A DNA stretch of 64,000 nt. Source: Polynucleobacter sp. AP-Kaivos-20-H2. GTDB taxonomy: Bacteria; Pseudomonadota; Gammaproteobacteria; Burkholderiales; Burkholderiaceae. The notes under the pieces were generated by a model that did not search any database, was not told the origin of the DNA, and was given only the letters and a program-made list of their open reading frames with translations. Positions within the stretch are counted from its first letter, which is position 1. The number at the start of each line of letters is the position of its first letter. Position numbers and translations under genes: made by a program. Of this stretch, positions 16,416 to 24,286 are shown in pieces. Location: positions 186,001 through 250,000 of the forward strand of contig NZ_JACVOX010000002.1 of the NCBI RefSeq assembly GCF_018882215.1, read 5' to 3'.

Positions 16416-18149
16416 TTGCAAACCCAAACTCACCAAGACTTCGAACAGCAGCAGCAATATGGTGCGATGATTCGTTCATTGTCTGGGGAAGTTAGCGTGC
16501 AGATTCGAGATTGGCAACTCTTCCATCAATCTACGCCACTCGATTCGATTGCCCCGCATCTCAGCCTTGAGAATTTAAAAGCCTCTTGGGCTTATCCACG
16601 TGGAGTACTTGATGGCATAGCTTTACGTCTCCGCCATTCAAATGCGAACTTACATGCATCTCTAACCCCTCATGGCATGATTGAATCGCTGATATTTGAA
16701 GTTTTGGAACAAATCCGTGTTGAAAGTAACTGTCCAGATGAACTCAAAGGCAGTCAGCAAAATATTCAGACTCAGTTTATTGCCTGGATGCAGCAATTTA
16801 TTGCTAGTGGTGGTACGGAGGGCAGTATTGGCCTATTGTTGATCACCATTTTCTCAACAGTCTGGATGAAGTTAAATAGTCAGCCGATTCCGCAGTTAAT
16901 GCAAGATATTGTTGAAGCCACCAGAGCCGGAATAGCAGAAAGCATGGGGCCACTTCTAGTGAAGCTCAAGGCAAATCGTAATAATCAAGAGGTGTATGCG
17001 CAAACTTCGCATGAGGTGATCAACCTCATATCCGCACTGATTGCTAATGAATATCGCAATAATCCCAGTATTCGTACTAAGCGTAAAAATCAAGCTGCTA
17101 CCCATTTAAAAATTGAATGGGTTCCACCGCATGTAGGTAAAGTTGCCACCGACTTTAAGAGTCCGGCAATATCTTCGAGCGAGAAGCGATCTTTACTTAA
17201 GAAATCGCTTGAAAAATATACTATCTATAACTCAAGCTACGATACTGAAGTTGAAGCTAAGAAAAAAATTAGATCGGGGCAGTTGGCTATTTATCAAGAC
17301 CAGTTGAATACTGAAATCGCTAAGCAGAATATTCCCTGGGCAAAACTCATTCGCATTTATCAGCAATTATTCTCAAGCAACTTACCAAACCGCTGGCAAA
17401 CCACAGAAACTGAAACAATTCTTGATCGCCGCTACCTCACGCGTGTCGCTACCTCACCACTTCAACCAGCACTCTATAAACAAGTTACACCCAACAGTAA
17501 GGTAAATAGCCGAATTACCCTCTTAGTTGATTGCTCAGGATCTATGAAAGAACAGCGGGTCAAAATTGCTGTGTGTGTTGATTCACTTTCTAGAATTTTG
17601 GAGCATGCTGGGATTCAAACCGAGATCCTTGGATACAGCACAAGTACCTGGCAAGGAGGCAGACCTTTTAAAGAGTGGCGTAAAAATGGTCAACCCCCCA
17701 ACCCTGGTCGCCTCAATGAGCGAGCACATTGGATTTTTAAAGACTTTGATACAAGCTGGCGGAGAGCTCGTGCAGGCATAGCTGCGCTGTTGCACCCTGA
17801 AATATATGCTGAGAGTGTTGATGGTGAGGCTCTCATCTGGGCAACAGAGCGGTTAAAAAAGAGCAGCACCAATCAGCAAATCAATAAAACACTAATTCTT
17901 TTTTCTGATGGCTGCCCAATGGATCGAGCCACGATTGAGGCGAATGGCGAAGAATTTCTGAAGAACCATCTTCTGCAAGCTATTGCTTGGTGTGAACAGC
18001 AACCTTATCTTCAATTATGGGGGTGTGGGATTGGAGAGGAATTAAGGCCATTCTTTCCAAACCGCTTAAGTTGGAATCATGAAATAGAGAATATTAGTGA
18101 AAACCTTGCTGATTGGGCTAAAGAATTAAAAAATACAAAGGCTAGGTAA
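16416..18149 (+). CDS. CobT-like VWA-domain protein, partner of the AAA+ ATPase
   Basis: A protein of up to 577 residues. A long alpha-helical N-terminal half precedes a C-terminal von Willebrand A domain with the MIDAS motif DCSGSMKEQR (about residues 370-380), then LGYSTSTWQGGRP and FSDGCPMDRAT (a second MIDAS element). The organisation resembles the cobaltochelatase subunit CobT. The longest frame begins at a TTG (16416) with no strong ribosome site; an ATG at 16467 would shorten it by 17 residues. With the preceding CobS-like ATPase it forms an AAA+/VWA pair of the kind that matures metalloenzymes. It overlaps the end of the convergent suyR gene by eight bases. The client protein is unknown. 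Confidence 0.78.
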   Translation: MQTQTHQDFEQQQQYGAMIRSLSGEVSVQIRDWQLFHQSTPLDSIAPHLSLENLKASWAYPRGVLDGIALRLRHSNANLHASLTPHGMIESLIFEVLEQIRVESNCPDELKGSQQNIQTQFIAWMQQFIASGGTEGSIGLLLITIFSTVWMKLNSQPIPQLMQDIVEATRAGIAESMGPLLVKLKANRNNQEVYAQTSHEVINLISALIANEYRNNPSIRTKRKNQAATHLKIEWVPPHVGKVATDFKSPAISSSEKRSLLKKSLEKYTIYNSSYDTEVEAKKKIRSGQLAIYQDQLNTEIAKQNIPWAKLIRIYQQLFSSNLPNRWQTTETETILDRRYLTRVATSPLQPALYKQVTPNSKVNSRITLLVDCSGSMKEQRVKIAVCVDSLSRILEHAGIQTEILGYSTSTWQGGRPFKEWRKNGQPPNPGRLNERAHWIFKDFDTSWRRARAGIAALLHPEIYAESVDGEALIWATERLKKSSTNQQINKTLILFSDGCPMDRATIEANGEEFLKNHLLQAIAWCEQQPYLQLWGCGIGEELRPFFPNRLSWNHEIENISENLADWAKELKNTKAR

Positions 18150-18861
18150 CTAATTCATTAAAGTATTCATGATGAGAAGTGTTTAGCGTAGAAATGCGCC
18201 ATTCAATAGGTTCATCTTGTATGTCTAGAGCCACTCTTCGTATATGGAGGACAGGAGACTCTGGCTTTAACTTTAACCAAGTCGACATTTGTCTACCTGC
18301 CAATCCAGCCCGTAATCTTTCATGCGTTTTAACTACTGACTGACCATAACGCTTTTGATATAGCTGATAAATACTTCCTTCGCGCTTATCAAAATCATTG
18401 CGTGTTAAGTTTTTGAATCGTTTTTTATCTAGGGTAATGTGATCAATCATTACACATTCATCCTCTAAGTAAAGGCAAGTAACAATTCGCCAAATAGAGG
18501 CACCCTCTTTAATACTCAACTTAAAAGATTCTTCCTTACTTGCTTGTGATGTTCCAAAAGAGGCCGTTTCTACACGAGGATATGTTTTTTTATCAGCATC
18601 CCAACGCACTACATGGAAAAAATAATACAGTAGGCGTTTGGCATCATGTTCAGCAACATAGGTTCCCCTGCCTTGACGTCGGACAACAATTCCTTCCGCA
18701 ACTAATTCATCTACCGCTTTACGCAGGGTTCCTATAGATACATCCAATTCTTGGGCTAAATCCTTTTCAGCAGGCAATGCCTGCCCCATCGGATAACGCC
18801 CCCTGACCAGATCTTCAGTGATCTTTTGCTTCACTTCTTGATAAGCGGTCAGGGACTTCAT
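18142..18861 (-). CDS. suyR: GntR-family (HutC/UTRA) regulator, probable SuyR
   Basis: A 239-residue GntR regulator. The N-terminal winged helix-turn-helix (about residues 5-70, with LPAEKDLAQELDVSIGTLRK and EGIVVRRQGRGTYV) is followed by a UTRA-like ligand-binding domain typical of the HutC subfamily. It is the last gene of the slcC-slcD-suyA-suyB operon, 10 bases after suyB. SuyR is the name used for regulators beside suyAB in other sulfolactate degraders. Control of the operon and response to sulfolactate are inferred from position. Confidence 0.78.
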   Translation of the reverse strand: MKSLTAYQEVKQKITEDLVRGRYPMGQALPAEKDLAQELDVSIGTLRKAVDELVAEGIVVRRQGRGTYVAEHDAKRLLYYFFHVVRWDADKKTYPRVETASFGTSQASKEESFKLSIKEGASIWRIVTCLYLEDECVMIDHITLDKKRFKNLTRNDFDKREGSIYQLYQKRYGQSVVKTHERLRAGLAGRQMSTWLKLKPESPVLHIRRVALDIQDEPIEWRISTLNTSHHEYFNELVT

Positions 18862-18871
18862 ACTCTTAGAC

Positions 18872-20044
18872 TTAAGCAGATTCGTATAGACGAGTCATCA
18901 CAAACTCACGGTGACCCAAAATTTCCGCTGCTGTTAACTCGCCATTTGCAGTTCTCAAAAGAGCGTCGAGCAGCTTCTCGCCTGCAGAATCCAAGGTCTC
19001 TTCACGACGCAAAATGCCAGAAACATCTACATCAATATGTTCAGACATCGTCCGCACTGTTTTTGGATTAGCACAAAGTTTAATCACTGGAAGAATTGGG
19101 TTGCCAATCACATTGCCTTGCCCAGTTGGGAAGAAATGTGCTGCAAAACCAGCGGCTGCACAAAGCGTAACCATCTCGGCAGCAGCAGATGAAGAATCCA
19201 TAAAATGTAAGCCTGGAATTGCTGGGGTCTCAGCTTTGTCGAGAACACCATCTACAATACATTTTTTACCAATTTTCTGGATATTACCGAGGGCTTTCTC
19301 TTCGATAGTTGTGAGACCACCAGCAATATTACCTTTGGTAGGTTGAGAATCTGATAAATCGCTAGTTTTATTCTTCTCTACTACATCTTGATAGCGATCG
19401 AACATTTGACGGAATTTCTGCTTAATTTCTGGTGTACGGCATCGCGCTTCAACTAGGTGCTCTCCACCAGTTAATTCGGTTGTTTCACCAAAGACTAATG
19501 TAGAACCGATCTCGTAAAGCTTATCAAATGCATTACCTACCGTTGGGTTCGATGCGCAACCAGAAGTAGTGTCAGACTCACCACACTTTGTTGAAACCCA
19601 GAGCTCTGATAGTGGAGCAGAAACTCTTTGTTGCTTAGATGCATGTTTCATCATGGAGTAAGCAGCTTTACTAGCGCTTGCAATAGTTGCTGTATCGCCA
19701 TTTCCTTCAATCCAGAAACCCTCAACTGGCTTACCAGAAGCTTTAATCCCATCAACCACAATCTTTGTCCATTGCGGTTCAATACCAATCACTACCACTC
19801 CAGCTACGTTTGGATTGCAACCTGCACCAATCAAAGTTCTAAAGTGTAGCTCTAAGTCTGCGCCAAACTGAAGGCGGCCATAAGGATGCGGAATGGCAAT
19901 CGTACCTTTAATATTATTTGCAACTGCTTCACATGCAGCATTCGATAAATCATCTAAGGGCAGAATTACAACATGGTTACGAATACCCATGCGGCCATTT
20001 TCACGGTGATAGCCCATAAAAGTTGCTTTTTTTAAATTAATCAT
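18872..20044 (-). CDS. suyB: (R)-sulfolactate sulfo-lyase, large subunit
   Basis: About 390 residues, UxaA/altronate-dehydratase C-terminal family. The sequence matches SuyB closely: [19 protein letters not shown] near the start, [19 protein letters not shown] near residue 60, and the cysteines of [17 protein letters not shown]. SuyAB (EC 4.4.1.24) removes sulfite from (R)-3-sulfolactate to give pyruvate. The ATG at 20044 is chosen over 20083 because AGAGAG precedes it and the upstream 13 residues are not conserved-looking. It lies 39 bases after suyA. The family is iron-dependent, which may bear on the metal-chaperone-like pair nearby. Confidence 0.92.
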   Translation of the reverse strand: MINLKKATFMGYHRENGRMGIRNHVVILPLDDLSNAACEAVANNIKGTIAIPHPYGRLQFGADLELHFRTLIGAGCNPNVAGVVVIGIEPQWTKIVVDGIKASGKPVEGFWIEGNGDTATIASASKAAYSMMKHASKQQRVSAPLSELWVSTKCGESDTTSGCASNPTVGNAFDKLYEIGSTLVFGETTELTGGEHLVEARCRTPEIKQKFRQMFDRYQDVVEKNKTSDLSDSQPTKGNIAGGLTTIEEKALGNIQKIGKKCIVDGVLDKAETPAIPGLHFMDSSSAAAEMVTLCAAAGFAAHFFPTGQGNVIGNPILPVIKLCANPKTVRTMSEHIDVDVSGILRREETLDSAGEKLLDALLRTANGELTAAEILGHREFVMTRLYESA

Positions 20045-20083
20045 TTCTATCTCTCTTAATATCTTAATGAATGCGGGTATCAA

Positions 20084-20365
20084 TTACCAACGCTTAGTTT
20101 TGACATTTTGAACATGGGTATGCTCGCCCTTTTTGATGGGTACAACTACCTTACCAATATCAACACCATACTTAATAATGGTGTCGCCAGTCTTCATGTC
20201 CTGCAATGCAATCTTGTGCCCAATCGGAATATCACTTTCAGACTTGATATTGACAGTACTATCACCATCCATTACCCAGCCAATTAAATCTGTTCCGGCT
20301 TTCACACCCTCCACCACCACAACGCCAACGACGTCTCCTGGTTCATGCACGACAAAATGAATCAT
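20084..20365 (-). CDS. suyA: (R)-sulfolactate sulfo-lyase, small subunit
   Basis: A 93-residue SAF-domain protein, corresponding to the N-terminal domain of altronate dehydratases. It shows FVVHEPGDVVGVVVVEGVKAG near the start, the IPIGHKIALQDMKTGD core (about residues 46-61) and IIKYGVDIGK. SuyA pairs with SuyB, encoded directly downstream. AAGGAGA lies just before its ATG. The size is normal for SuyA. Confidence 0.92.
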   Translation of the reverse strand: MIHFVVHEPGDVVGVVVVEGVKAGTDLIGWVMDGDSTVNIKSESDIPIGHKIALQDMKTGDTIIKYGVDIGKVVVPIKKGEHTHVQNVKTKRW

Positions 20366-20395
20366 TTCTTTCTCCTTATTAATCTTGTTTGAACA

Positions 20396-21406
20396 CTATC
20401 TATTCCATGACTGACGAATGCCAGTCTGAATTTCTTCTAAAACCACATCAGAAATATTTACACCCTCTTTAAATCCTGCGGCTCTTTGCTTAAAGCGTCG
20501 CTGCCCCGGCAAGCGAGTGCCCGTATCCGCCGCTAATACTTTTAAAAAAGCTTGCATTTTATTTGCAAAAACTTGACTACCTGCAAGACCTGGATCGATC
20601 GTTAACAACAACTGACCAATACGTGGACGATTCCCCTTGGCGTCAAAAAATGAGTCGGCCTCATATGAGAACCTGCTACCAGACAAGCCCACTACTAACA
20701 ATTCAATAATCAATGCTAGCAATGCACCCTTATCGCCGCCCAATGGAACCATCAAACCTTTTAATCCCTCTTGTGGATTTGTTGTTGGCTTTCCATCTGC
20801 TGTTAATGCCCAACCCTCAGGAATAGATTCTCCTTTTTTTGCAGCAACCAATAATTTGCCACGTGCAACTGCTGATAAAGACATATCAATTACTAAGGGG
20901 TCATGCTTGGCGATTGGAAATGCTGCAGCTAAAGGGTTAGTACCAAAGATGGCTTTGCTACCACCAACCATGGGCATTGCAGCTGGAGTATTACCAAACA
21001 ATAGAGAGATATAGCCCGCACGTGCAGCAGCTTCAGCAAAATGACCGGCAACACCAAAGTGATGACTATTAGTTACTGCTACGAGACCAATCCCATTCTT
21101 AGAGGCAAGATTGACTGATAAATCTGTTGCAAAACGAAGAGCCGGAAAAGCCAATCCATCACAGGCATCAACTAAGGCTGCGGAGGTCTTAAACGGACGA
21201 ACTTTAATTTTAGGAACCAGCTCAACCCGGCCATTTTTTGCATGACCTGCATATTGAGAAACTCGAGCTAATCCGTGTGAAGCTAAACCATCTAATTCAG
21301 CAAGCGCTAAAAATTGGGCCGTTTCAAAAGCAGCCTTATCGCCGATGCCGGAAGCTTTCAAACCGGCCATCGCCAACTGAACCATCTTTTCGTAGGATAA
21401 GTTCAA
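20396..21406 (-). CDS. slcD: (R)-sulfolactate dehydrogenase-like enzyme, malate/L-lactate dehydrogenase family
   Basis: A 336-residue NAD(P)-dependent oxidoreductase of the MDH/LDH type 2 family (ComC, YlbC, DpkA). Landmarks are ELDGLASHGLARVSQYAGH near residue 37, VTNSHHFGVAGHFAEAAA near 111 and GTNPLAAAFPI near 155. In Chromohalobacter salexigens a ComC/SlcD-type enzyme interconverts sulfopyruvate and (R)-sulfolactate. Together with SlcC it turns (S)-sulfolactate into the (R)-form that SuyAB needs. The gene begins with TTG, one base after the slcC stop, with AGGGG six bases upstream. Other 2-oxoacid substrates are possible for the family, but the suyAB context is strong. Confidence 0.85.
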   Translation of the reverse strand: MNLSYEKMVQLAMAGLKASGIGDKAAFETAQFLALAELDGLASHGLARVSQYAGHAKNGRVELVPKIKVRPFKTSAALVDACDGLAFPALRFATDLSVNLASKNGIGLVAVTNSHHFGVAGHFAEAAARAGYISLLFGNTPAAMPMVGGSKAIFGTNPLAAAFPIAKHDPLVIDMSLSAVARGKLLVAAKKGESIPEGWALTADGKPTTNPQEGLKGLMVPLGGDKGALLALIIELLVVGLSGSRFSYEADSFFDAKGNRPRIGQLLLTIDPGLAGSQVFANKMQAFLKVLAADTGTRLPGQRRFKQRAAGFKEGVNISDVVLEEIQTGIRQSWNR

Positions 21407-21407
21407 T

Positions 21408-22343
21408 TTAAACCCCTAAATACCGATTGACTTCAACGGCAATCATTTGACTAACACGATCATTACTTTCATGCGTGATGCCCGCAATATGTGGTGTCAA
21501 AATGAGATTTTCAATCCCTGAAAAATGACTTAAATCCTTTGCGGGCTCTGTAGAAAATACGTCAATTGCAGCGCCGCCAATTTTTCCTGAGCGCAATCGC
21601 TCGACAAGCGCCAACTCATCAACTATGCCACCACGAGCAGTATTAATGAGGCAAGCACCCTCTTTCATTAGGTCTAGCATGACCCCATCAAATAAATTCT
21701 TGGTTTCAGGTAAATAGGGAAGATGCAAAGAAACCGAATCACTTCTGGCAAGCAAGTCATTTAATTTGAGCAATGGAACTGAAAAGCCCTCAAGTGCTAA
21801 AGAGTCACCAGATAACATCGGATCGTAAGCAACGCATTGCAGGCCGAATGCATGCGCTTTTTTAGCCACTACCCTTCCAATGCTGCCAAAGCCAACGATA
21901 CCTAATGTCTGACCTAAAAACTCATGATAGCCAGAAAAACGGGGGCGCGGCCAGATCCCTTTGAGAGTAGCCATTGTTGCAGGAATAAATCCACGTGTTA
22001 ATGCAACTGCTGCCCCGACAACATATTCAGCTACTGACTCAGCATTAGCTCCCGTTGCAGGTATGACTTTGATATTGCGTTTAGCACAAGCTGGTAACTC
22101 GATATTTTCAAGACCTACGCCCAAGCGGCCAACAACCTTTAAATTTGTTGAAGCAATCAACACTTCTTCATTAACCTGAGTTAAGTTACGAACAATTAGT
22201 GCCTCAACATTTTGCATTGCAGCAATTAAAGCTGTGCGATCCTTATACATCTCTGGTTCATAAGTGACATCATGCTTAGAACGTAGGGTATCCAAGGCTT
22301 GACTAGTAATGAATTCAGAGATCAAAATATTGGACATATCCAT
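21408..22343 (-). CDS. slcC: (S)-sulfolactate dehydrogenase, D-2-hydroxyacid dehydrogenase family
   Basis: A 311-residue D-3-phosphoglycerate-dehydrogenase-like protein. The Rossmann motif LGIVGFGSIGRVVA lies near residue 147. Catalytic residues appear in INTARGGIVDE (Arg) and in the C-terminal LTPHIAGITHES (His). SlcC oxidises (S)-3-sulfolactate to sulfopyruvate with NAD+. It is the first gene of the slcC-slcD-suyA-suyB-suyR operon, divergent from a Bug receptor. Two start codons six bases apart (22343 and 22337) cannot be separated. A glyoxylate or hydroxypyruvate reductase function would be the alternative outside this context. Confidence 0.86.
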   Translation of the reverse strand: MDMSNILISEFITSQALDTLRSKHDVTYEPEMYKDRTALIAAMQNVEALIVRNLTQVNEEVLIASTNLKVVGRLGVGLENIELPACAKRNIKVIPATGANAESVAEYVVGAAVALTRGFIPATMATLKGIWPRPRFSGYHEFLGQTLGIVGFGSIGRVVAKKAHAFGLQCVAYDPMLSGDSLALEGFSVPLLKLNDLLARSDSVSLHLPYLPETKNLFDGVMLDLMKEGACLINTARGGIVDELALVERLRSGKIGGAAIDVFSTEPAKDLSHFSGIENLILTPHIAGITHESNDRVSQMIAVEVNRYLGV

Positions 22344-22477
22344 ATCATATAGATGATTTAAATCACTTGCAAGCCAACATACGTTTTTTTAGAAGTAGGC
22401 AGGACTATTACTTATAAATATTGCCTATTAAATATCAGTAGAAATAAGATAAAAATTAATCAACCTGGGAGAGCAAG

Positions 22478-23467
22478 ATGTTTAGGAAAGAATTTATTAC
22501 CGCCTTAAGACGTTCACTTATTAGCCTGGGAACAGTAATATTGATCACCTCCCCTTCACTTTCACAGGCTCAGAGTTGGCCGGATAAACCCGTCAAACTC
22601 ATTGTTCCTTTTGCTGCTGGTGGTACCACCGATATTCTTGGAAGAATTTTTGCGCAACAAATGACGAACATTCTGGGTCAAAATGTCATCGTCGAAAATA
22701 AAGGTGGTGCTGGAGGTAATATTGGCGCCGAAGTTGTTGCGAATGCGCCTCCTAACGGTTACACCCTATTACTTGCATCAGGAAGCATGATGACGGTAAA
22801 CCCATACCTGTATAAAAAGCTTCCTTTAAATTACGCTACTGACCTTACTTACATTACTGCAGTAGCTGGTGGTCCAATGCTTGTATCGGTTAGCCCAAAC
22901 CTGCCTGTAAATAACCTAAAAGAGCTAATCTCTTTAGCAAAAGCGAAAGAACTTACTTTTGGCTCCGCGGGTATTGGTAGCCAGGTACACATGGCAGGAG
23001 AAAATTTCACTTACGCAGCTGGAATCGCTGCTACTCACATACCTTATAAAGGTGAGGCTCCAGCCATTAATGATTTGATTTCTGGGCAAATTGACTTTAT
23101 GGTTGGCAACCTTCCGGCAGCAGCTGGCTTTGCAAAAGCTGGAAAAATCAAAGCTCTCGCGATTACTAGTAGCAAAAGAGTTGCGCAATTACCGGACGTT
23201 CCAACTGTTGCGGAAGCGGCCATTCCAGGATTTGTTAATGTTGGTTGGTATGCATTGGCTGCGCCAGCAGGCACTCCAAAAGCTATTGTGGAGAAAATTT
23301 ATATCGCTACTCAAAAGGCACTGGAATCGGAAGCAATGCGCAAGAGCCTAGAAATTAATGGCCTGACAGCAATTGTCAATGCACCTAAGGAACTAGATAC
23401 TCAAATTAAAAATGAATCTGCAAGCTGGGAAAAGGTCATTAAAGCTCGCAATATTCAAGCCCAATAA
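22478..23467 (+). CDS. Bug/TctC-family solute-binding protein, likely sulfolactate receptor
   Basis: A 329-residue TTT receptor with a signal peptide (residues about 1-31, ending SLSQAQSWPDKP), the Bug motif KLIVPFAAGGTTDILGR, FGSAGIGSQVHMAGE and HIPYKGEAPAINDLI. GGGAGAG precedes the ATG. It is divergent from slcC across a 134-base region, so it is likely induced with the sulfolactate operon and probably delivers sulfolactate. In other sulfolactate degraders a TTT system is linked to the slc/suy genes, but the membrane subunits are missing here and must lie elsewhere if the receptor is functional. Confidence 0.86.
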   Translation: MFRKEFITALRRSLISLGTVILITSPSLSQAQSWPDKPVKLIVPFAAGGTTDILGRIFAQQMTNILGQNVIVENKGGAGGNIGAEVVANAPPNGYTLLLASGSMMTVNPYLYKKLPLNYATDLTYITAVAGGPMLVSVSPNLPVNNLKELISLAKAKELTFGSAGIGSQVHMAGENFTYAAGIAATHIPYKGEAPAINDLISGQIDFMVGNLPAAAGFAKAGKIKALAITSSKRVAQLPDVPTVAEAAIPGFVNVGWYALAAPAGTPKAIVEKIYIATQKALESEAMRKSLEINGLTAIVNAPKELDTQIKNESASWEKVIKARNIQAQ

Positions 23468-23477
23468 ATATTCTTGA

Positions 23478-23500
23478 AGGGCACTCTTTTTGGGTGTCCT
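23478..23500. terminator. Hairpin between convergent Bug and TSUP genes
   Basis: AGGGCACTC pairs with GGGTGTCCT (nine pairs, two G-T) around a TTTTT loop. It lies 11 bases past the Bug stop and 32 bases past the TSUP stop. There is no U-rich tail on either side, so it is a weak candidate bidirectional terminator. Confidence 0.4.
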
Positions 23501-23531
23501 GAACTTTATAACTTAGCCCAAACAAATCCCT

Positions 23532-24275
23532 TTAGACTAACTGGTGTACTAATAAAGTAATTCCTGAAAAAAACAAAATAGACCCATAAGCTATCCGCAT
23601 TGCTCTATTGCTTAATTTAGAATGGATGCGGGTTCCAGTCCAAATTCCAAGAAAGGTTGCGGGAATTAGGCAGATCGCCAATCCAATTACTGGCCAGCTC
23701 AAAATCAAGCCCGTAAAAAGCATTAAAGTGAGACGCAAAAAGGTCAGTATGAATACTGCAAACGCCATAGTTGCCCGCACGATCTTGGGATCCCTAATAC
23801 GTAGTCCAAGATATGATGCATAAATAGCGCCACCAGTAGAAAATAATGCAGTAAAAACACCTCCAAAAAATCCAAATGGCGCAGCCCACCACTTATCAAT
23901 AGGGTCGCGTATCTCTGAGTTTCTCTGCCATAGTACTCGAGCACCATTGATTAAAGCGAAACAGCCTAGTGCAATTAATAATGGCTCACTAGGCGCACTT
24001 ACCAATAAAAAAATTCCCAAGACCATCCCTAGCAAAGTAAATGGAAATAGCCATTTCAGCTCTTTTAGATTAGCATCCTTAGAAGATTTTTTACCGACAT
24101 ATAGCGAAGCGAATAAATCAATGATGACCATCATTGGCACAACTGATTTCAGAGGGTACATCTGTACTAGTAAGGGAACTGAAATAATAGATGAGCCAAA
24201 TCCTGAAATACCGAAAATAAAATATGCGCCAAAAATAATGAGGGTTGCCAATATAAACTGGCCAGGCTCAATCAA
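23532..24275 (-). CDS. TSUP (TauE/SafE) family membrane transporter
   Basis: A 247-residue hydrophobic protein with about seven to eight membrane segments. It carries the TSUP pattern GISGFGSSIISVPLL near residue 23 and FGFFGGVFTALFSTGGAIYA near 133. TSUP members export sulfite or sulfoacetate (TauE/SafE) or move other small anions. It starts 11 bases after the flavoprotein gene and appears to be the last gene of the seven-gene fumarate-reductase/fumarase operon. That linkage suggests the operon makes, or must handle, a sulfonate or sulfite. Direction and substrate cannot be read from the sequence. Confidence 0.82.
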   Translation of the reverse strand: MIEPGQFILATLIIFGAYFIFGISGFGSSIISVPLLVQMYPLKSVVPMMVIIDLFASLYVGKKSSKDANLKELKWLFPFTLLGMVLGIFLLVSAPSEPLLIALGCFALINGARVLWQRNSEIRDPIDKWWAAPFGFFGGVFTALFSTGGAIYASYLGLRIRDPKIVRATMAFAVFILTFLRLTLMLFTGLILSWPVIGLAICLIPATFLGIWTGTRIHSKLSNRAMRIAYGSILFFSGITLLVHQLV

Positions 24276-24286
24276 ATCAAAAATAA

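Noticed and set aside
15415..18149. Cobalamin biosynthesis cobaltochelatase CobST
   Set aside because: Homology is clear, but cobN and other cob genes are absent, so a plain cobalamin role is not supported.
19014..19346. Open frame of 110 codons opposite suyB
   Set aside because: Shadow of suyB on the other strand; no domain or start signal.
20396..21406. Malate dehydrogenase or pyrroline-2-carboxylate reductase
   Set aside because: Same family, but it is within the slcC-suyAB operon, one base after slcC, which favours SlcD.
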